This document shows, one piece after another, positions 25,199-33,555 of a stretch of 64,000 bases of DNA (positions within the stretch are counted from its first letter, which is position 1; the number at the start of each line of letters is the position of its first letter). The notes under the pieces are model-generated. The model saw only the letters and a list, made by a program, of their open reading frames with translations, did not search any database and was not told the origin of the DNA. Source of the DNA: an uncultured Dorea sp. (GTDB lineage: Bacteria > Bacillota > Clostridia > Lachnospirales > Lachnospiraceae); assembly GCA_910584265.1 (NCBI GenBank), contig CAJTZE010000004.1, positions 24,333 through 88,332 on the forward strand. Reading direction: 5' to 3'. The position numbers and the translations under genes were made by a program.

Positions 25199-25900
25199 CT
25201 ATAAAATTTCCATCTTACAGCTGTGCTTTTTGCTTACCTTATCGTATGAAATCCCAACTGCAGGAATGCGGCCTGCATACACCGATTCTTCCCCTAATTT
25301 CCCTTGGAACCTAAGCACATATTCCCGATCTTTGATCTGTTGAATCGCCGCTTCAGGAGAATGTCCTATCTTAAGCTCCAGAATAATACAATCGGCCTGT
25401 CTCGTTATTATAATGAAGCAGCGGTACTTTTGTATTATAGGCATACTCAAAGATATCTGCCATTGTTTCCGTATCCCCTGCAATCGCCGCCTCAAGCATC
25501 CGCTCCGACTCTTTTGCAAGGCGGTACACATATCCCAATGAGGGTTCCCTTCTCAGCATGTCTTTAAATTTGTCCATCAGCTCTTTATTTGGGATAAATA
25601 TCCTGCCCTTCTCACTGGTCAGGAAACCCTTCACAGGCACAGCTTCCCCGGATACCATAAGAGCAAGTGCATCCCTGACTGCATCCACATTTTTATTAAT
25701 ATAGTAAAAAATCTCATCATAGGAACCAGAACTAATCCAATAATTTCCAAGGTTATTATTCGCCAGAGCCGCTGGAATATTTGGCGGTCGGAAGGATTCC
25801 CGTCTATCTTTGCATCCGGATACTCTCTGAGCAGATCCTCAATAAGAAACCGCTCAATTCTTGCAATGTATTCTTTGTATGTCTTACAATCACAGAGCAT
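25199..25900 (-). pseudogene. AAA-ATPase-like / PD-(D/E)XK-type protein, truncated and frameshifted
   Basis: Three overlapping minus-strand frames give one protein in pieces: about 25900-25800 (TYKEYIARIERFLIEDLLREY), then a second frame to about 25430 (NKNVDAVRDALALMVSGEA and VPLLHYNNETGRLYYSG), then a third frame to 25199 (ADCIILELKIGHSPEAAIQQ and GISYDKVSKKHSC). Order and text match the widespread family of AAA-ATPase-like plus PDDEXK_9 nuclease-fold proteins. The nucleotide-binding N-terminal half is absent and at least two frameshifts are needed. Leu-Glu-Leu-Lys of the nuclease fold (ILELK) remains visible. It is not functional as it stands. The family is often repeated in anaerobe genomes; its role is unclear. 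Confidence 0.78.
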
Positions 25901-25974
25901 AACTGATCCCGAAACATATACGACAAACGGAGGGCGGTCCTTCCCTTATTTTAGGGGTTTTGGTTCGTTTTCTA

Positions 25975-26028
25975 CAAAAAATGCCTGTAAGAGGTACTGA
26001 CTTTTCCAAAGCGTCTCTCACAGGCATT
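25975..26028 (-). terminator. terminator of the porCDAB-like operon
   Basis: On the minus strand AATGCCTGT(GAGAG) pairs with (CTCTT)ACAGGCATT, followed by TTTTTTG. It lies 30 bases after the porB stop. Confidence 0.8.
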
Positions 26029-26058
26029 TATTCCAATTACAAACTCAATTTTATTTCT

Positions 26059-26991
26059 TTATCGGGAGCATCGGAACAGAAGCTCTTCCCATCTTCTGTC
26101 TACTTCCTTCTGGAATTCTTCTAACAAATACTCGTTTTCTTTTTTAAACAGATGCTTGAATCTTCCCTGCGGTTTTAAGAAATCCTCGACCGGCTTCTTA
26201 TTCTTTGGTTCATAGTTCAGGATCCATTTCCCTTCTACTACCTCAAATAACGGCCAGTAGCAGGTCTCCACAGCCAGCTTACAGATTTCTATGATATCCG
26301 GGGTGTTGTATCTCCACCCGCGCGGGCAGGGAGCCATAATATTTAAGAAGGCTGCGCCCGGCGTATAGATTGCCTTCTCAGACTTTATATGTAAATCCTT
26401 AAAGTTCTGCACAAATGTAGTCTGCGCCACATAAGGAACGTCATGAGCCGCAATGATTGCCGCCAGATCCTTCCTGTTCTGAGGCTTTCCGTTACTCTCC
26501 GAACCCACCGGCGTGGTCGTGGTATCCGCATACATCGGTGTTGCGGATGACCGTTGGATTCCGGTATTCATATAGGCGCCGTTATCATAGCATACATAAA
26601 CCATATCATGATTCCGCTCCATCGCTCCTGACAGGGATTGGAAACCGATGTCGTAGGTTCCGCCGTCGCCGCCGAAGGTGATGAATTTATAAGTCCCATC
26701 AAGCCTTCCTTTGCGCTTCAGCGCCTTGTAAGCACCCTCCACGCCGCTCATGGTCGCGCCTGCATTTTCAAATGCATTGTGTATGTAGCTGTCCTCCCAG
26801 GAGGTATACGGATAGGTAAAGGTTGATACCTCCAGACATCCGGTGGCATTGCCGATGACTGCCTTATCTCCCTCGTGCAGTCCCCGGAGCACATTTCTAA
26901 CTGCAATGGTTCCGCCGCAGCCTGCGCACATTCTGTGTCCCGGAGCAAGACGTTCCGGTTTATTCATTGTTTCCTTGAAATTATAAGCCAT
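26059..26991 (-). CDS. porB: 2-oxoacid:ferredoxin oxidoreductase, beta subunit
   Basis: A 310-residue thiamine-diphosphate-binding subunit. It has the N-terminal cysteine pair APGHRMCAGCGG and the TPP/Mg motif GDGGTYDIGFQSLSGAMERN...YDNGAYMNTGIQRS (GDG to N spacing as in the family). Further Cys in the middle (MAPCPRGWRY) match cluster ligands of PorB proteins. The start is the ATG at 26991, directly after AAGGAGGG; the frame is open to 27045 inside porA. It is the last gene of a four-gene operon in the order gamma-delta-alpha-beta. The substrate (pyruvate, branched-chain 2-oxoacid or 2-oxobutyrate) is not fixed by the sequence I can read; the Ile T-box upstream favours the branched-chain/2-oxobutyrate side. 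Confidence 0.92.
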   Translation of the reverse strand: MAYNFKETMNKPERLAPGHRMCAGCGGTIAVRNVLRGLHEGDKAVIGNATGCLEVSTFTYPYTSWEDSYIHNAFENAGATMSGVEGAYKALKRKGRLDGTYKFITFGGDGGTYDIGFQSLSGAMERNHDMVYVCYDNGAYMNTGIQRSSATPMYADTTTTPVGSESNGKPQNRKDLAAIIAAHDVPYVAQTTFVQNFKDLHIKSEKAIYTPGAAFLNIMAPCPRGWRYNTPDIIEICKLAVETCYWPLFEVVEGKWILNYEPKNKKPVEDFLKPQGRFKHLFKKENEYLLEEFQKEVDRRWEELLFRCSR

Positions 26992-27004
26992 TTTACGTCC
27001 CTCC

Positions 27005-28186
27005 TTACTCTCTGACGCCCATATAGCGATAGGTATCGCCTGCATCGTCTTGTTCGATCATCGTCTTAAGGTCTGCAAATACCTGTTCCATATCCTCCAC
27101 GCGCACGTCGCGTCCGCCAAGTCCATATACGATATTCGCTGCCAGTGCAGTGCTTCTTGCCCGGAACAGCGCCGACATCACATCTGCCCCAAGCGGTCCG
27201 CCGTGGTTGGTATAGCTCTCCGCACGGTCCATAATAGCAACCGCCTTCACATGTTTCAAAGCCTCTGCAATGGCATCTGCCGGAAATGGACGGAAAAGAC
27301 GGATTTTCAATAAACCGACCTTCTCTCCTTTTTCCCGGAGCTTATCAATGGCATCCTTCGTGGTTCCCGCCGCAGAGCCGATCATCACAACTGCCCGGTC
27401 GGCGTCCTCCAGACGGTATGCTTCAAAAAGCCCGTACTCTCTGCCGGACAATTCTGCAAATTCCTTTGCAACATCCAGTGCCACACGCTCTACATGCTTC
27501 ATTCCCTCTGCTTGGTTTCGTTTTGCTTCCATATAATAGTCCGTAACCGAATAAGGACCTACCGCCATAGGGCACTCAGGGTTCAGCAGATAATTCTCCG
27601 GCTCATATTCTCCCACAAAGCCCTTTACCTCCGCATCCTCCAGAAGCTCAATATTCTCCACCGCATGGCTGGTGATAAACCCGTCCTGACAGATCATGAT
27701 CGGAAGCCTTACATCCTTATGCTCGGAAATTCGGAATGCCTGCACCATGTTGTCATAAGCCTCCTGATTATTCTCGGCATAAATCTGGATCCATCCGGAA
27801 TCCCTTGCGCCCATGCTGTCCGAATGGTCGCAGTTAATGTTGATCGGGCCTGATAATGCACGGTTTACCAATGCAAGCGCCAGCGGAAGCCTGTTGGATG
27901 CCGCTATGTACAGCTCCTCCCACATATAAGCCAGTCCGCAGGACGAGGTAGCGGTCAGCGCCCTCGCGCCTGCCGCCGACGCGCCGATTGCCGCGCTCAT
28001 AGAACTGTGCTCGCTCTCCACCGGAATAAACTCCGTATCCACCTGTCCATTTGCCGCGAAAGAAGCAAAATACTGCGGTATCTCCGTGGACGGCGTGATC
28101 GGGAATGCCGGAAATACATCTGGATTAATCTGACGAAGCGCGATAGCTACGGCCTCATTACCTGATAAACGGTCTCTCTTTGCCAT
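27005..28186 (-). CDS. porA: 2-oxoacid:ferredoxin oxidoreductase, alpha subunit
   Basis: A 393-residue subunit starting MAKRDRLSGNEAVAIALRQ, with the FPITPSTEIPQYF substrate/TPP pyrimidine-domain motif, the FIPVESEHSSMSA segment holding the catalytic Glu, and SSCGLAYMWEELYIAA. The C-terminal domain II (DADRAVVMIGSAAGTTKDAI) is present. It is of full family length for four-subunit enzymes. It lies two bases after the delta gene and 13 bases before the beta start. It reversibly couples 2-oxoacid decarboxylation to ferredoxin reduction and acyl-CoA formation. Confidence 0.93.
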   Translation of the reverse strand: MAKRDRLSGNEAVAIALRQINPDVFPAFPITPSTEIPQYFASFAANGQVDTEFIPVESEHSSMSAAIGASAAGARALTATSSCGLAYMWEELYIAASNRLPLALALVNRALSGPININCDHSDSMGARDSGWIQIYAENNQEAYDNMVQAFRISEHKDVRLPIMICQDGFITSHAVENIELLEDAEVKGFVGEYEPENYLLNPECPMAVGPYSVTDYYMEAKRNQAEGMKHVERVALDVAKEFAELSGREYGLFEAYRLEDADRAVVMIGSAAGTTKDAIDKLREKGEKVGLLKIRLFRPFPADAIAEALKHVKAVAIMDRAESYTNHGGPLGADVMSALFRARSTALAANIVYGLGGRDVRVEDMEQVFADLKTMIEQDDAGDTYRYMGVRE

Positions 28187-28187
28187 C

Positions 28188-28490
28188 TTATTTCACCCCT
28201 TCCATCGTAATCGCCCCGAATGGACATGCCTTTACGCAGATGCCGCATCCCTTGCAGTGGTCATAGTCAAATTCTGCACGTTTCCCATCCTTCACAGGAA
28301 TACAGCTGTCCGGACATACCGGAACACAGAGCAGGCACTGCTTACATTTATCCTCGATAAATTCCGGTTTCACACTGCTCCATTCCCCTGTCAGGAACTC
28401 TCTGGAGGTTCCGGCTCCGGCAATCACCATGCCTTCTGTTAAATCCTGCCATTTTGTCTTTAATCCTAATTTACTGATATCTGCTGCCAT
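28188..28490 (-). CDS. porD: 2-oxoacid:ferredoxin oxidoreductase, delta (ferredoxin) subunit
   Basis: A 100-residue protein with two [4Fe-4S] motifs: CKQCLLCVPVCP (about 51-62) and CKGCGICVKACP (about 80-91), each C-X2-C-X2-C-X3-C followed by Pro. The N-terminal 45 residues, including EFLTGEW, are typical of PorD subunits. The subunit carries electrons from the alpha/beta core to ferredoxin. Its start codon overlaps the gamma stop (TAATG) after GAGGAGG, so translation is coupled. Confidence 0.94.
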   Translation of the reverse strand: MAADISKLGLKTKWQDLTEGMVIAGAGTSREFLTGEWSSVKPEFIEDKCKQCLLCVPVCPDSCIPVKDGKRAEFDYDHCKGCGICVKACPFGAITMEGVK

Positions 28491-29062
28491 TAGCGCACCT
28501 CCTCAAAGGCCATCTCTAACGCCTTCATATTACCGTCAATTACCTCCGGCTTGCTGGCAAACTTATGCTGGAAGGATGCCTTCATTTCCCGGAGAAACGT
28601 CTCTTTATCCATAATTCCCGCTACCTTCACGATTGCCGCAAGGAGCGGTGTATTTGGAAAATATCTGCCCATCGCCGCCATGGATATTTTCTTCGCATCA
28701 ATAATGTATACGTCTCCCTTGCAGCCCTTCAGGTGCGGAAGAATCTCTTCTTTTGTGCGCTGAGTATTAATCAGGATTGCGCCGTCTTCCTTTAATCCGC
28801 TGGTCACATCCACTGCCTCCAGCAGAGATTCATCCACCACTACTACATACTGCGGGTCGTAAATATTGGAATGGGCGCGGATTACCGTATCACTGATCCG
28901 GTTATAAGCAGTAATCGGCGCTCCCATCCGTTCCGGGCCGTACTCAGGAAAGCCCTGCACGTACATACCCGTCTGAAATGCCACATCTGCCAGAAGAAGA
29001 GCGGCTGTCTTAGCTCCCTGTCCGCCGCGGCCGTGCCATCTGATCTCTGTGTGTTTACTCAT
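28490..29062 (-). CDS. porC: 2-oxoacid:ferredoxin oxidoreductase, gamma subunit
   Basis: A 190-residue gamma subunit with the signature IRWHGRGGQGAKTAALLLADVA near the start and the EYGPERMGAP segment at about 40-50, both of which form the CoA-binding domain in this family. NTPLLAAIVKV, another conserved part, lies at about 137. It is first in the operon, behind the T-box leader; AAGGATGG precedes the ATG at 29062. It overlaps the delta gene by one base. Confidence 0.94.
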   Translation of the reverse strand: MSKHTEIRWHGRGGQGAKTAALLLADVAFQTGMYVQGFPEYGPERMGAPITAYNRISDTVIRAHSNIYDPQYVVVVDESLLEAVDVTSGLKEDGAILINTQRTKEEILPHLKGCKGDVYIIDAKKISMAAMGRYFPNTPLLAAIVKVAGIMDKETFLREMKASFQHKFASKPEVIDGNMKALEMAFEEVR

Positions 29063-29135
29063 ATTCGTCCATCCTTTCTGAATTATTTCGTATGCCGGAC
29101 TGCCTGTATATGCATCCTCCCGGAAGCCTTTTATG

Positions 29136-29160
29136 ATATAGGGAACTTTATTCCCTATAT
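29136..29160. other. perfect 10-bp hairpin in the por leader, after the T-box terminator
   Basis: ATATAGGGAA (29136-29145) and TTCCCTATAT (29151-29160) with a five-base loop. It starts right after the U-run of the T-box terminator and would be in read-through transcripts only. No U-tract follows it on the minus strand. It may stabilise the mRNA or be a second weak stop. Confidence 0.5.
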
Positions 29161-29423
29161 TAAAAAGCCCGCCCCTAAAATAGGGACGGACTTATCATAA
29201 TCTCCGCAACCACCCTGTTTTCTTACAAAACAAGTACGAATCTGGCGTACCAACATACGTGGTTTCTGTAACGGGAAACACCCGTGGAAACTTACAACAG
29301 TCATTACTGGTTCTTCGGTTTCCATTCTCAGAGATGATTTTCAAAACCAATCTCCCGCTGTCTTCCACCACCGGCAGCTCTCTGTAGGTGAGTCTTTGGT
29401 TCCTACTCCTTCTCTTCATTGAA
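29161..29423 (-). promoter_or_regulatory. T-box riboswitch leader of the por operon, specifier AUC (Ile)
   Basis: On the minus strand a full T-box can be followed. Stem I has the AGUA loop-E strand (GGAGUAGGA), the ACAGAGAGC bulge and the GGUGGUGGAA apical region. The specifier loop is closed by ACCAA/UUGGU above and AGAGA/UCUCU below, leaving UUUGAAAAUCA on the 3' side. The codon before the conserved purine is AUC at 29338-29336, Ile. The antiterminator bulge AGGGUGGUUGCGG (about 29205-29217) keeps the UGGU that pairs with the tRNA end, although the downstream ACCGCG consensus is degenerate. The terminator (AGUCCGUCCCUA/AGGGGCGGGCUU plus UUUUU) is at 29161-29193. Uncharged tRNA(Ile) would induce the operon. 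Confidence 0.88.
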
Positions 29424-29428
29424 TCTAA

Positions 29429-29457
29429 CTTATAGAGTGCAATCTGTTTTTATTCAA
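29429..29457 (-). promoter_or_regulatory. promoter of the por T-box operon
   Basis: Minus strand TTGAAT (29457-29452), 17 bases, TATAAG (29434-29429). It places the start near 29422, at the 5' end of the T-box. The bases from 29458 to 29565 are AT-rich and show no other feature. Confidence 0.65.
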
Positions 29458-29565
29458 AAACAATCTTATAATATTTTTCGATAAACGTCAACATCTTTTT
29501 ATAATTTTTTCATCTTACAGCACAGAATCTTAACCCCTTTTCCTTTAGCCGCCGTACAAGGGCGC

Positions 29566-29946
29566 TTAGGAAAATGTATATGAAGCATGCTGACGTCTAT
29601 ATGTATCATTGTCCTTTTGTCTCAGCTCACGTTCTACCTGCGCCAGCTTCGTTTTCAAGTCCTTAATTCTGGCTTCGTCTGTTTCGGTATTGAGACGTTG
29701 TTCCAGTTCTTGCTTTTCCCTCTTCAGTTTTTCAATCTCACGATCCACCTTGTCGGTACTGCCAGTGCAGCGTTCCACATTATTTCCGGGTTCCTTTTTT
29801 TCCTCCGGAATATATTCGTCCCTCCTTGGTTTCAGGGATTGCTCCGGGGCTTCGTCCTCGAACCGCTGGGCTTTTGGCTCTTTCACGCCAGCGGCAGATA
29901 CAGACGGCTGCGCCGCGTCATAAATCAAACCAGAAATCGATTGCAT
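29566..29946 (-). CDS. small coiled-coil protein, function unknown
   Basis: A 126-residue soluble protein. The first 65 residues are low-complexity, rich in Ala, Pro, Glu and Lys (MQSISGLIYDAAQPSVSAAG). Residues about 70-115 form one strong heptad coiled coil (DREIEKLKREKQELEQRL and KDLKTKLAQVERELRQ). The tail is RQHASYTFS. The start is the ATG at 29946 with GGAGG upstream; the TTG at 29961 overlaps that site. It lies 78 bases after the agr-type kinase on the same strand and may share its transcript. I do not recognise a family. Confidence 0.65.
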   Translation of the reverse strand: MQSISGLIYDAAQPSVSAAGVKEPKAQRFEDEAPEQSLKPRRDEYIPEEKKEPGNNVERCTGSTDKVDREIEKLKREKQELEQRLNTETDEARIKDLKTKLAQVERELRQKDNDTYRRQHASYTFS

Positions 29947-30023
29947 GATGTATTCCTCCAATCCAAAAAAGTATTATTGGCTTCTATAATTCCAGTTTAT
30001 CGTCCTAATATAGAATTTCAAGT

Positions 30024-31346
30024 CTATTGGCTTGAAATGTTCTCTGGATGTAATGAAATGTTCAGCAGCACATTCAGCGAAAAATGCCGGTCTGCTTTTT
30101 CTGCCAGCACTGCACCATGATATTTTTCTGCTGCCGATTTGATGTTGGCAAGGCCGGTCCCCGCTGGGGGCAGGGGTTCATCTGAACAGGAATTTTCAAA
30201 CGACAGCATATAGAAATCACCCTGCCCTTCCCCGGTGATCCGGATGGTCTTCGTTCCTTCGGCCGTCTGGCACGCACGGACTGCATTGTCCAAAGCGTTT
30301 GCAAAAATCACGCATAAATCGAAATCGTCAACCTTACAGCGCTTGGGTAAGCGCAGCATAACCTCTGTTGAAATTCCATTTTTCTTTGCTAATCCCAGCT
30401 TTTCTCCCAGCAGAATATCCACCACTGGATTGCCTGTGTGATAGGGATAGGACAGCACAGCCGAAGCCGCTTCCAGCTTTTGCAGCCAGGCTTTGCTTTC
30501 GTCCAGTTTTCCACTGTTTAACAGGCCGTTCAATACTGACAGATGATTCTTAATATCATGACGGAAAGCCTTCGTCTGCTCATAACGGATTTGTGCCTCG
30601 GCGATATATACCTTTTGCGCCTGAACCGCTTGGGTCAGGGACTGCATCTCTGCCTGAACCTGCAGGCCGCGGCAAAGATGCCGATAAGCATATAGCGTGC
30701 AGAGCAAAGCTCCCAGCCCCAGAACCTGCATAAACAGCAGCGCGGTATGTCTTCCCATATTTTCCAGTAGAAACTCAAGAGACCGCTCATGATAAAAAGC
30801 TTGTGTATAGGAGGTCTGCAAGATATACAATTCTGCGGTAAAAAAGAACAGTACAGGAAACAGCAGACAGCCTGCATGTGTTATTTGGCTGATTTCTTCC
30901 GGCGATATAGCTTTCAGTACGATTGAGTAACAGGCGGCACAGATGGCAAAGGAGACTGCCGTTGCCATAAGAACCAGCAAATATAAAAACAGGGTTTCAA
31001 CCGCATAGGGAAACACTATCGCTTCTACCGAATTGATAAGACCAAAGGAAAACTGGGAGATGTAGATGGCAAGAATTGACGCCGCCCAGGATGCGAAAGA
31101 CCGATTACCCAGGGCAAAACGGTTCATCCCATACAAAATGAGCAGCTCTGCCCCAATCGCCATGATCAGCGGGAAGGAAACCCTATTTGCAAACCAGTCC
31201 AGAATGCAGATAAGAATAATGTATGCGGCAAAATGCCATGCCTTTCGTTTTTTTGCCGTAAGACGGCCGCAAAAGCAGATATGCATACCTTGAATTATGA
31301 GGCAAAATGCATTGATGCATAAACTAAAGTAATCCATATCATCCAT
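30024..31346 (-). CDS. agr-type (AgrC-like) sensor histidine kinase, partner regulator lost
   Basis: A 440-residue kinase with six to seven membrane segments in the first 220 residues, a linker helix (about 228-258) and the HPK10-type phospho-acceptor motif FRHDIKNHLSVLNGL with His263. The ATPase domain is of the GHKL class (FANALDNAVRAC at about 335; the last G box, GTGLANIKSAAEKYHG, at about 405). Such kinases usually sense secreted peptides and phosphorylate LytTR-type regulators. The start at 31346 overlaps the stop of a regulator fragment, so the original operon was regulator-kinase. Only a stub of that regulator remains, so this is now an orphan kinase. Confidence 0.87.
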   Translation of the reverse strand: MDDMDYFSLCINAFCLIIQGMHICFCGRLTAKKRKAWHFAAYIILICILDWFANRVSFPLIMAIGAELLILYGMNRFALGNRSFASWAASILAIYISQFSFGLINSVEAIVFPYAVETLFLYLLVLMATAVSFAICAACYSIVLKAISPEEISQITHAGCLLFPVLFFFTAELYILQTSYTQAFYHERSLEFLLENMGRHTALLFMQVLGLGALLCTLYAYRHLCRGLQVQAEMQSLTQAVQAQKVYIAEAQIRYEQTKAFRHDIKNHLSVLNGLLNSGKLDESKAWLQKLEAASAVLSYPYHTGNPVVDILLGEKLGLAKKNGISTEVMLRLPKRCKVDDFDLCVIFANALDNAVRACQTAEGTKTIRITGEGQGDFYMLSFENSCSDEPLPPAGTGLANIKSAAEKYHGAVLAEKADRHFSLNVLLNISLHPENISSQ

Positions 31347-31443
31347 TCCTTTCCTTCATATAACGCATGAGCGCCTGTATCATATCCCGTTCACGCAATC
31401 TGGAAACAGGGATTTTATGCCCTGCGTCATTATGACAAGAGAT
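31339..31443 (-). pseudogene. C-terminal stub of a LytTR response regulator
   Basis: Just upstream of the kinase and overlapping its start by eight bases, a minus-strand frame reads CHNDAGHKIPVSRLRERDMI then QALMRYMKERNG and stop. The GHKIPVSR...RERD piece is the typical last strand of LytTR DNA-binding domains (a hydrophilic, basic end followed by a helix). The frame is closed by a TGA just before 29-34 recognisable codons, with no receiver domain further upstream. This is the 3' end of a deleted agr-type regulator gene. Confidence 0.65.
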
Positions 31444-31637
31444 TCATCATAACAAATTGCAAATTTTATCATTTTCAATACCACATATTCTAACAGAATA
31501 TCAGAAAATGAAAATACAGGCAATCTTATTGCTCTAAAATGTCCTTATTTTGTAATCAAATGCCTTCTGTCCAGTTCCTGCAAAACCTTATCGCCCCGCC
31601 AGCTTTATTTCTATTATTTCCCATTATTAGAAACTCA

Positions 31638-31688
31638 TTGACAAACCTGCCTTTTCCATCTACTATTATATATAACACAGTGTATATA
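31638..31688 (+). promoter_or_regulatory. marR promoter with overlapping imperfect palindrome
   Basis: TTGACA (31638-31643), 17 bases, TACTAT (31661-31666). The stretch 31669-31688 (TATATAACACAGTGTATATA) is an imperfect inverted repeat around the transcription start, a likely MarR-type operator for autoregulation. Confidence 0.6.
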
Positions 31689-31713
31689 CATATTAATGCA
31701 GAGGAGAAAAATC

Positions 31714-32124
31714 ATGGCAAGCTTATATAAAAGCGTCTGCTATTGCACAAATCTAAGGCGCAGTTCCAACGCAATATCCGAGATTTACGATACCGCATTA
31801 AAGAGCACCGGGCTTACCATAGCCCAGTATTATCTTCTCATCAGCCTCTGGCGGCTGGGTTCTGCAAATATCACCCACTGGGCAGAGCATGTGGGGCTTG
31901 ACAGGAGTACCATGGTGAGAAATATAAAGCCTCTTCAAAACCGCGGTCTTATTGAAGCCGCCCCGGGAAAGGGAAAGACCTTTGCACTGTCAGCCGAAGG
32001 CAGGACTACCTTAAATTCCGCGGTTCCTTTGTGGCAGGAAGCGCAGAAGCAGATTGAGACGGCTCTTGGAAAGGATGACATAGAAGCCTTATTCCGCATC
32101 AGCGATAAGCTCTTACAGCTATAA
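31714..32124 (+). CDS. MarR-family transcriptional regulator
   Basis: A 136-residue winged-helix regulator. It has an N-terminal dimerisation helix (YKSVCYCTNLRRSSNAISE), a DNA-binding region (TIAQYYLLISLWRLGSANITHWAEHVGLDRSTMVRNIKPLQNRGLI, recognised by the LDRSTMVRNIKPL helix) and a wing (APGKGKTFALSAEG). The Cys pair near the N-terminus (C9, C11 in YKSVCYC) could be redox- or ligand-sensitive, which is a guess. The start is the ATG at 31714 with GAGGAG upstream. It precedes a MATE exporter on the same strand and probably controls it. Confidence 0.85.
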   Translation: MASLYKSVCYCTNLRRSSNAISEIYDTALKSTGLTIAQYYLLISLWRLGSANITHWAEHVGLDRSTMVRNIKPLQNRGLIEAAPGKGKTFALSAEGRTTLNSAVPLWQEAQKQIETALGKDDIEALFRISDKLLQL

Positions 32125-32162
32125 TCGCATAAAATGGGCGGCGCGGTAACAGAAAATATAAC

Positions 32163-32191
32163 TTGCTTATTGTTATCCCTTAGGTTATCAT
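32163..32191 (+). promoter_or_regulatory. probable promoter of the MATE gene
   Basis: TTGCTT (32163-32168), 17 bases, TATCAT (32186-32191). The spacer carries a direct repeat GTTATC-CCTTAG-GTTATC (32172-32189). The exporter may therefore be transcribed apart from marR. Confidence 0.5.
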
Positions 32192-32217
32192 AGTATGAAG
32201 AGATTGGAGGTCATACT

Positions 32218-33555
32218 ATGAAGCTGGAGGGGAAATCCCTGAAAGGCGATTTTTTTCGATTTATTATTCCATCCATTACGGCGCAGTGGGTATTCGCACT
32301 CTACACCATGGTGGATGGTATTTTTGTGGCACGGGGCGTATCCGAAATTGCGCTGACTGCCGTTAACATCTCAATGCCCTATATCATGGCGTTATATGCC
32401 GTATCTATTCTGTTTGCAGTGGGCACTTCTACCATTGTCGCTATCATGCTGGGCGAAAGGCGCGTACAGAAAGCCAATGAGGTATTTACCCAGAATATCT
32501 GCCTGCTTGTGCTGTTCTCGGCTATCATTACCATAGTGGTAATGCTGAACTTAAAACCCATTGCCCTGTTTTTGGGCGCAACCGATGTAAATATCGAATA
32601 TGTTTTGGATTACCTTGGTGCAATTACCCCTTTTTCCGGGTTATTTATCCTGTCCTATTCCTTTGAGACCATTATCAAGACAGACGGATATCCAAAGATG
32701 GCAACCTTCATCGTAACTGCAGGCTCGCTGATGAACGTGGTTCTGGACTACCTGATGGTTATGCGGTTCCATATGGGGATCAGGGGAGCGGCCATTGCAA
32801 CCGGTATTTCCCATGTTTTTTTGATCGGGCTGTACCTTATGCACTTCTGCGGGAAAAAAGGGATGATCAAATTTACCGGCTTCCGCCCGAATCTTCCCAT
32901 AATCTGGCGTCAGATTAAGAATGGAATCCCTTCCTGCATCACAGAGCTGTCCCCGGGACTTATCATATTCCTGTTCAATCAGGCAATCCTCCATTACCTG
33001 AACGAGGATGCGCTGGTAAGCTACACAATTATTTCCTATGTAAATTCCCTGGCAGTCATGACCATGGTCGGCATTGCCCAGGGCTATCAGCCGCTTATCA
33101 GCTATTATTTTGGGAAAGGACGCATGGACAAATGCGGCCGGCTGTTCCGTTTTGGAATCTTTGCAGTCATAGCTGCATCGGCCGCCTTCACCCTTGTATG
33201 CATGACAGGCACGGAGACGATCGTCCTCCTGTTTATCTCCTCCGCAGACAGCGCCCTGATCCCATACAGCGTACAAGTATTCCGCATCTTTGCACTATCC
33301 TTCCTGATTGCAGGCTATAACGTAGTGATCGGAGCGTATTTTACAGCCGTAGAACGGCCCGTGGCCGCCACCGTCATTTCTCTGGCAAGGGGAATGGCCA
33401 TGCTTGCATTAAGCCTGTTTGTAATGGTGATGCTTTTCGGCGGCGCCGGTATCTGGTGGAGTCCGTTGATTTCAGAAATACTAAGCCTTGTGCTTACCCT
33501 TATTTTTCTGATTCCTTACCTTCGTTCCAGGCCGTTTTCTATCAGAAATCCATAA
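32218..33555 (+). CDS. MATE-family multidrug/organic cation exporter
   Basis: A 445-residue membrane protein with twelve predicted helices and the two-fold MATE repeat. The first half begins GDFFRFIIPSITAQWVFALY with the VDGIFVARGVSEIALTAVN loop. The second half repeats the pattern around GIPSCITELSPGLIIFLFN and MVGIAQGYQPLISYYFG. Such proteins exchange drugs or metabolites for Na+ or H+. TGGAGG lies eight bases before the ATG. It is preceded by a MarR regulator, which supports a drug-response role. Confidence 0.9.
   Translation: MKLEGKSLKGDFFRFIIPSITAQWVFALYTMVDGIFVARGVSEIALTAVNISMPYIMALYAVSILFAVGTSTIVAIMLGERRVQKANEVFTQNICLLVLFSAIITIVVMLNLKPIALFLGATDVNIEYVLDYLGAITPFSGLFILSYSFETIIKTDGYPKMATFIVTAGSLMNVVLDYLMVMRFHMGIRGAAIATGISHVFLIGLYLMHFCGKKGMIKFTGFRPNLPIIWRQIKNGIPSCITELSPGLIIFLFNQAILHYLNEDALVSYTIISYVNSLAVMTMVGIAQGYQPLISYYFGKGRMDKCGRLFRFGIFAVIAASAAFTLVCMTGTETIVLLFISSADSALIPYSVQVFRIFALSFLIAGYNVVIGAYFTAVERPVAATVISLARGMAMLALSLFVMVMLFGGAGIWWSPLISEILSLVLTLIFLIPYLRSRPFSIRNP

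Noticed and set aside
29195..29419. Small minus-strand frame in the por leader
   Set aside because: It coincides with the T-box; no ribosome site, and the conserved features are RNA motifs.
32641..33276. 211-codon minus-strand frame inside the MATE gene
   Set aside because: Antisense shadow rich in Cys and His without any motif; the MATE frame on the plus strand is certain.
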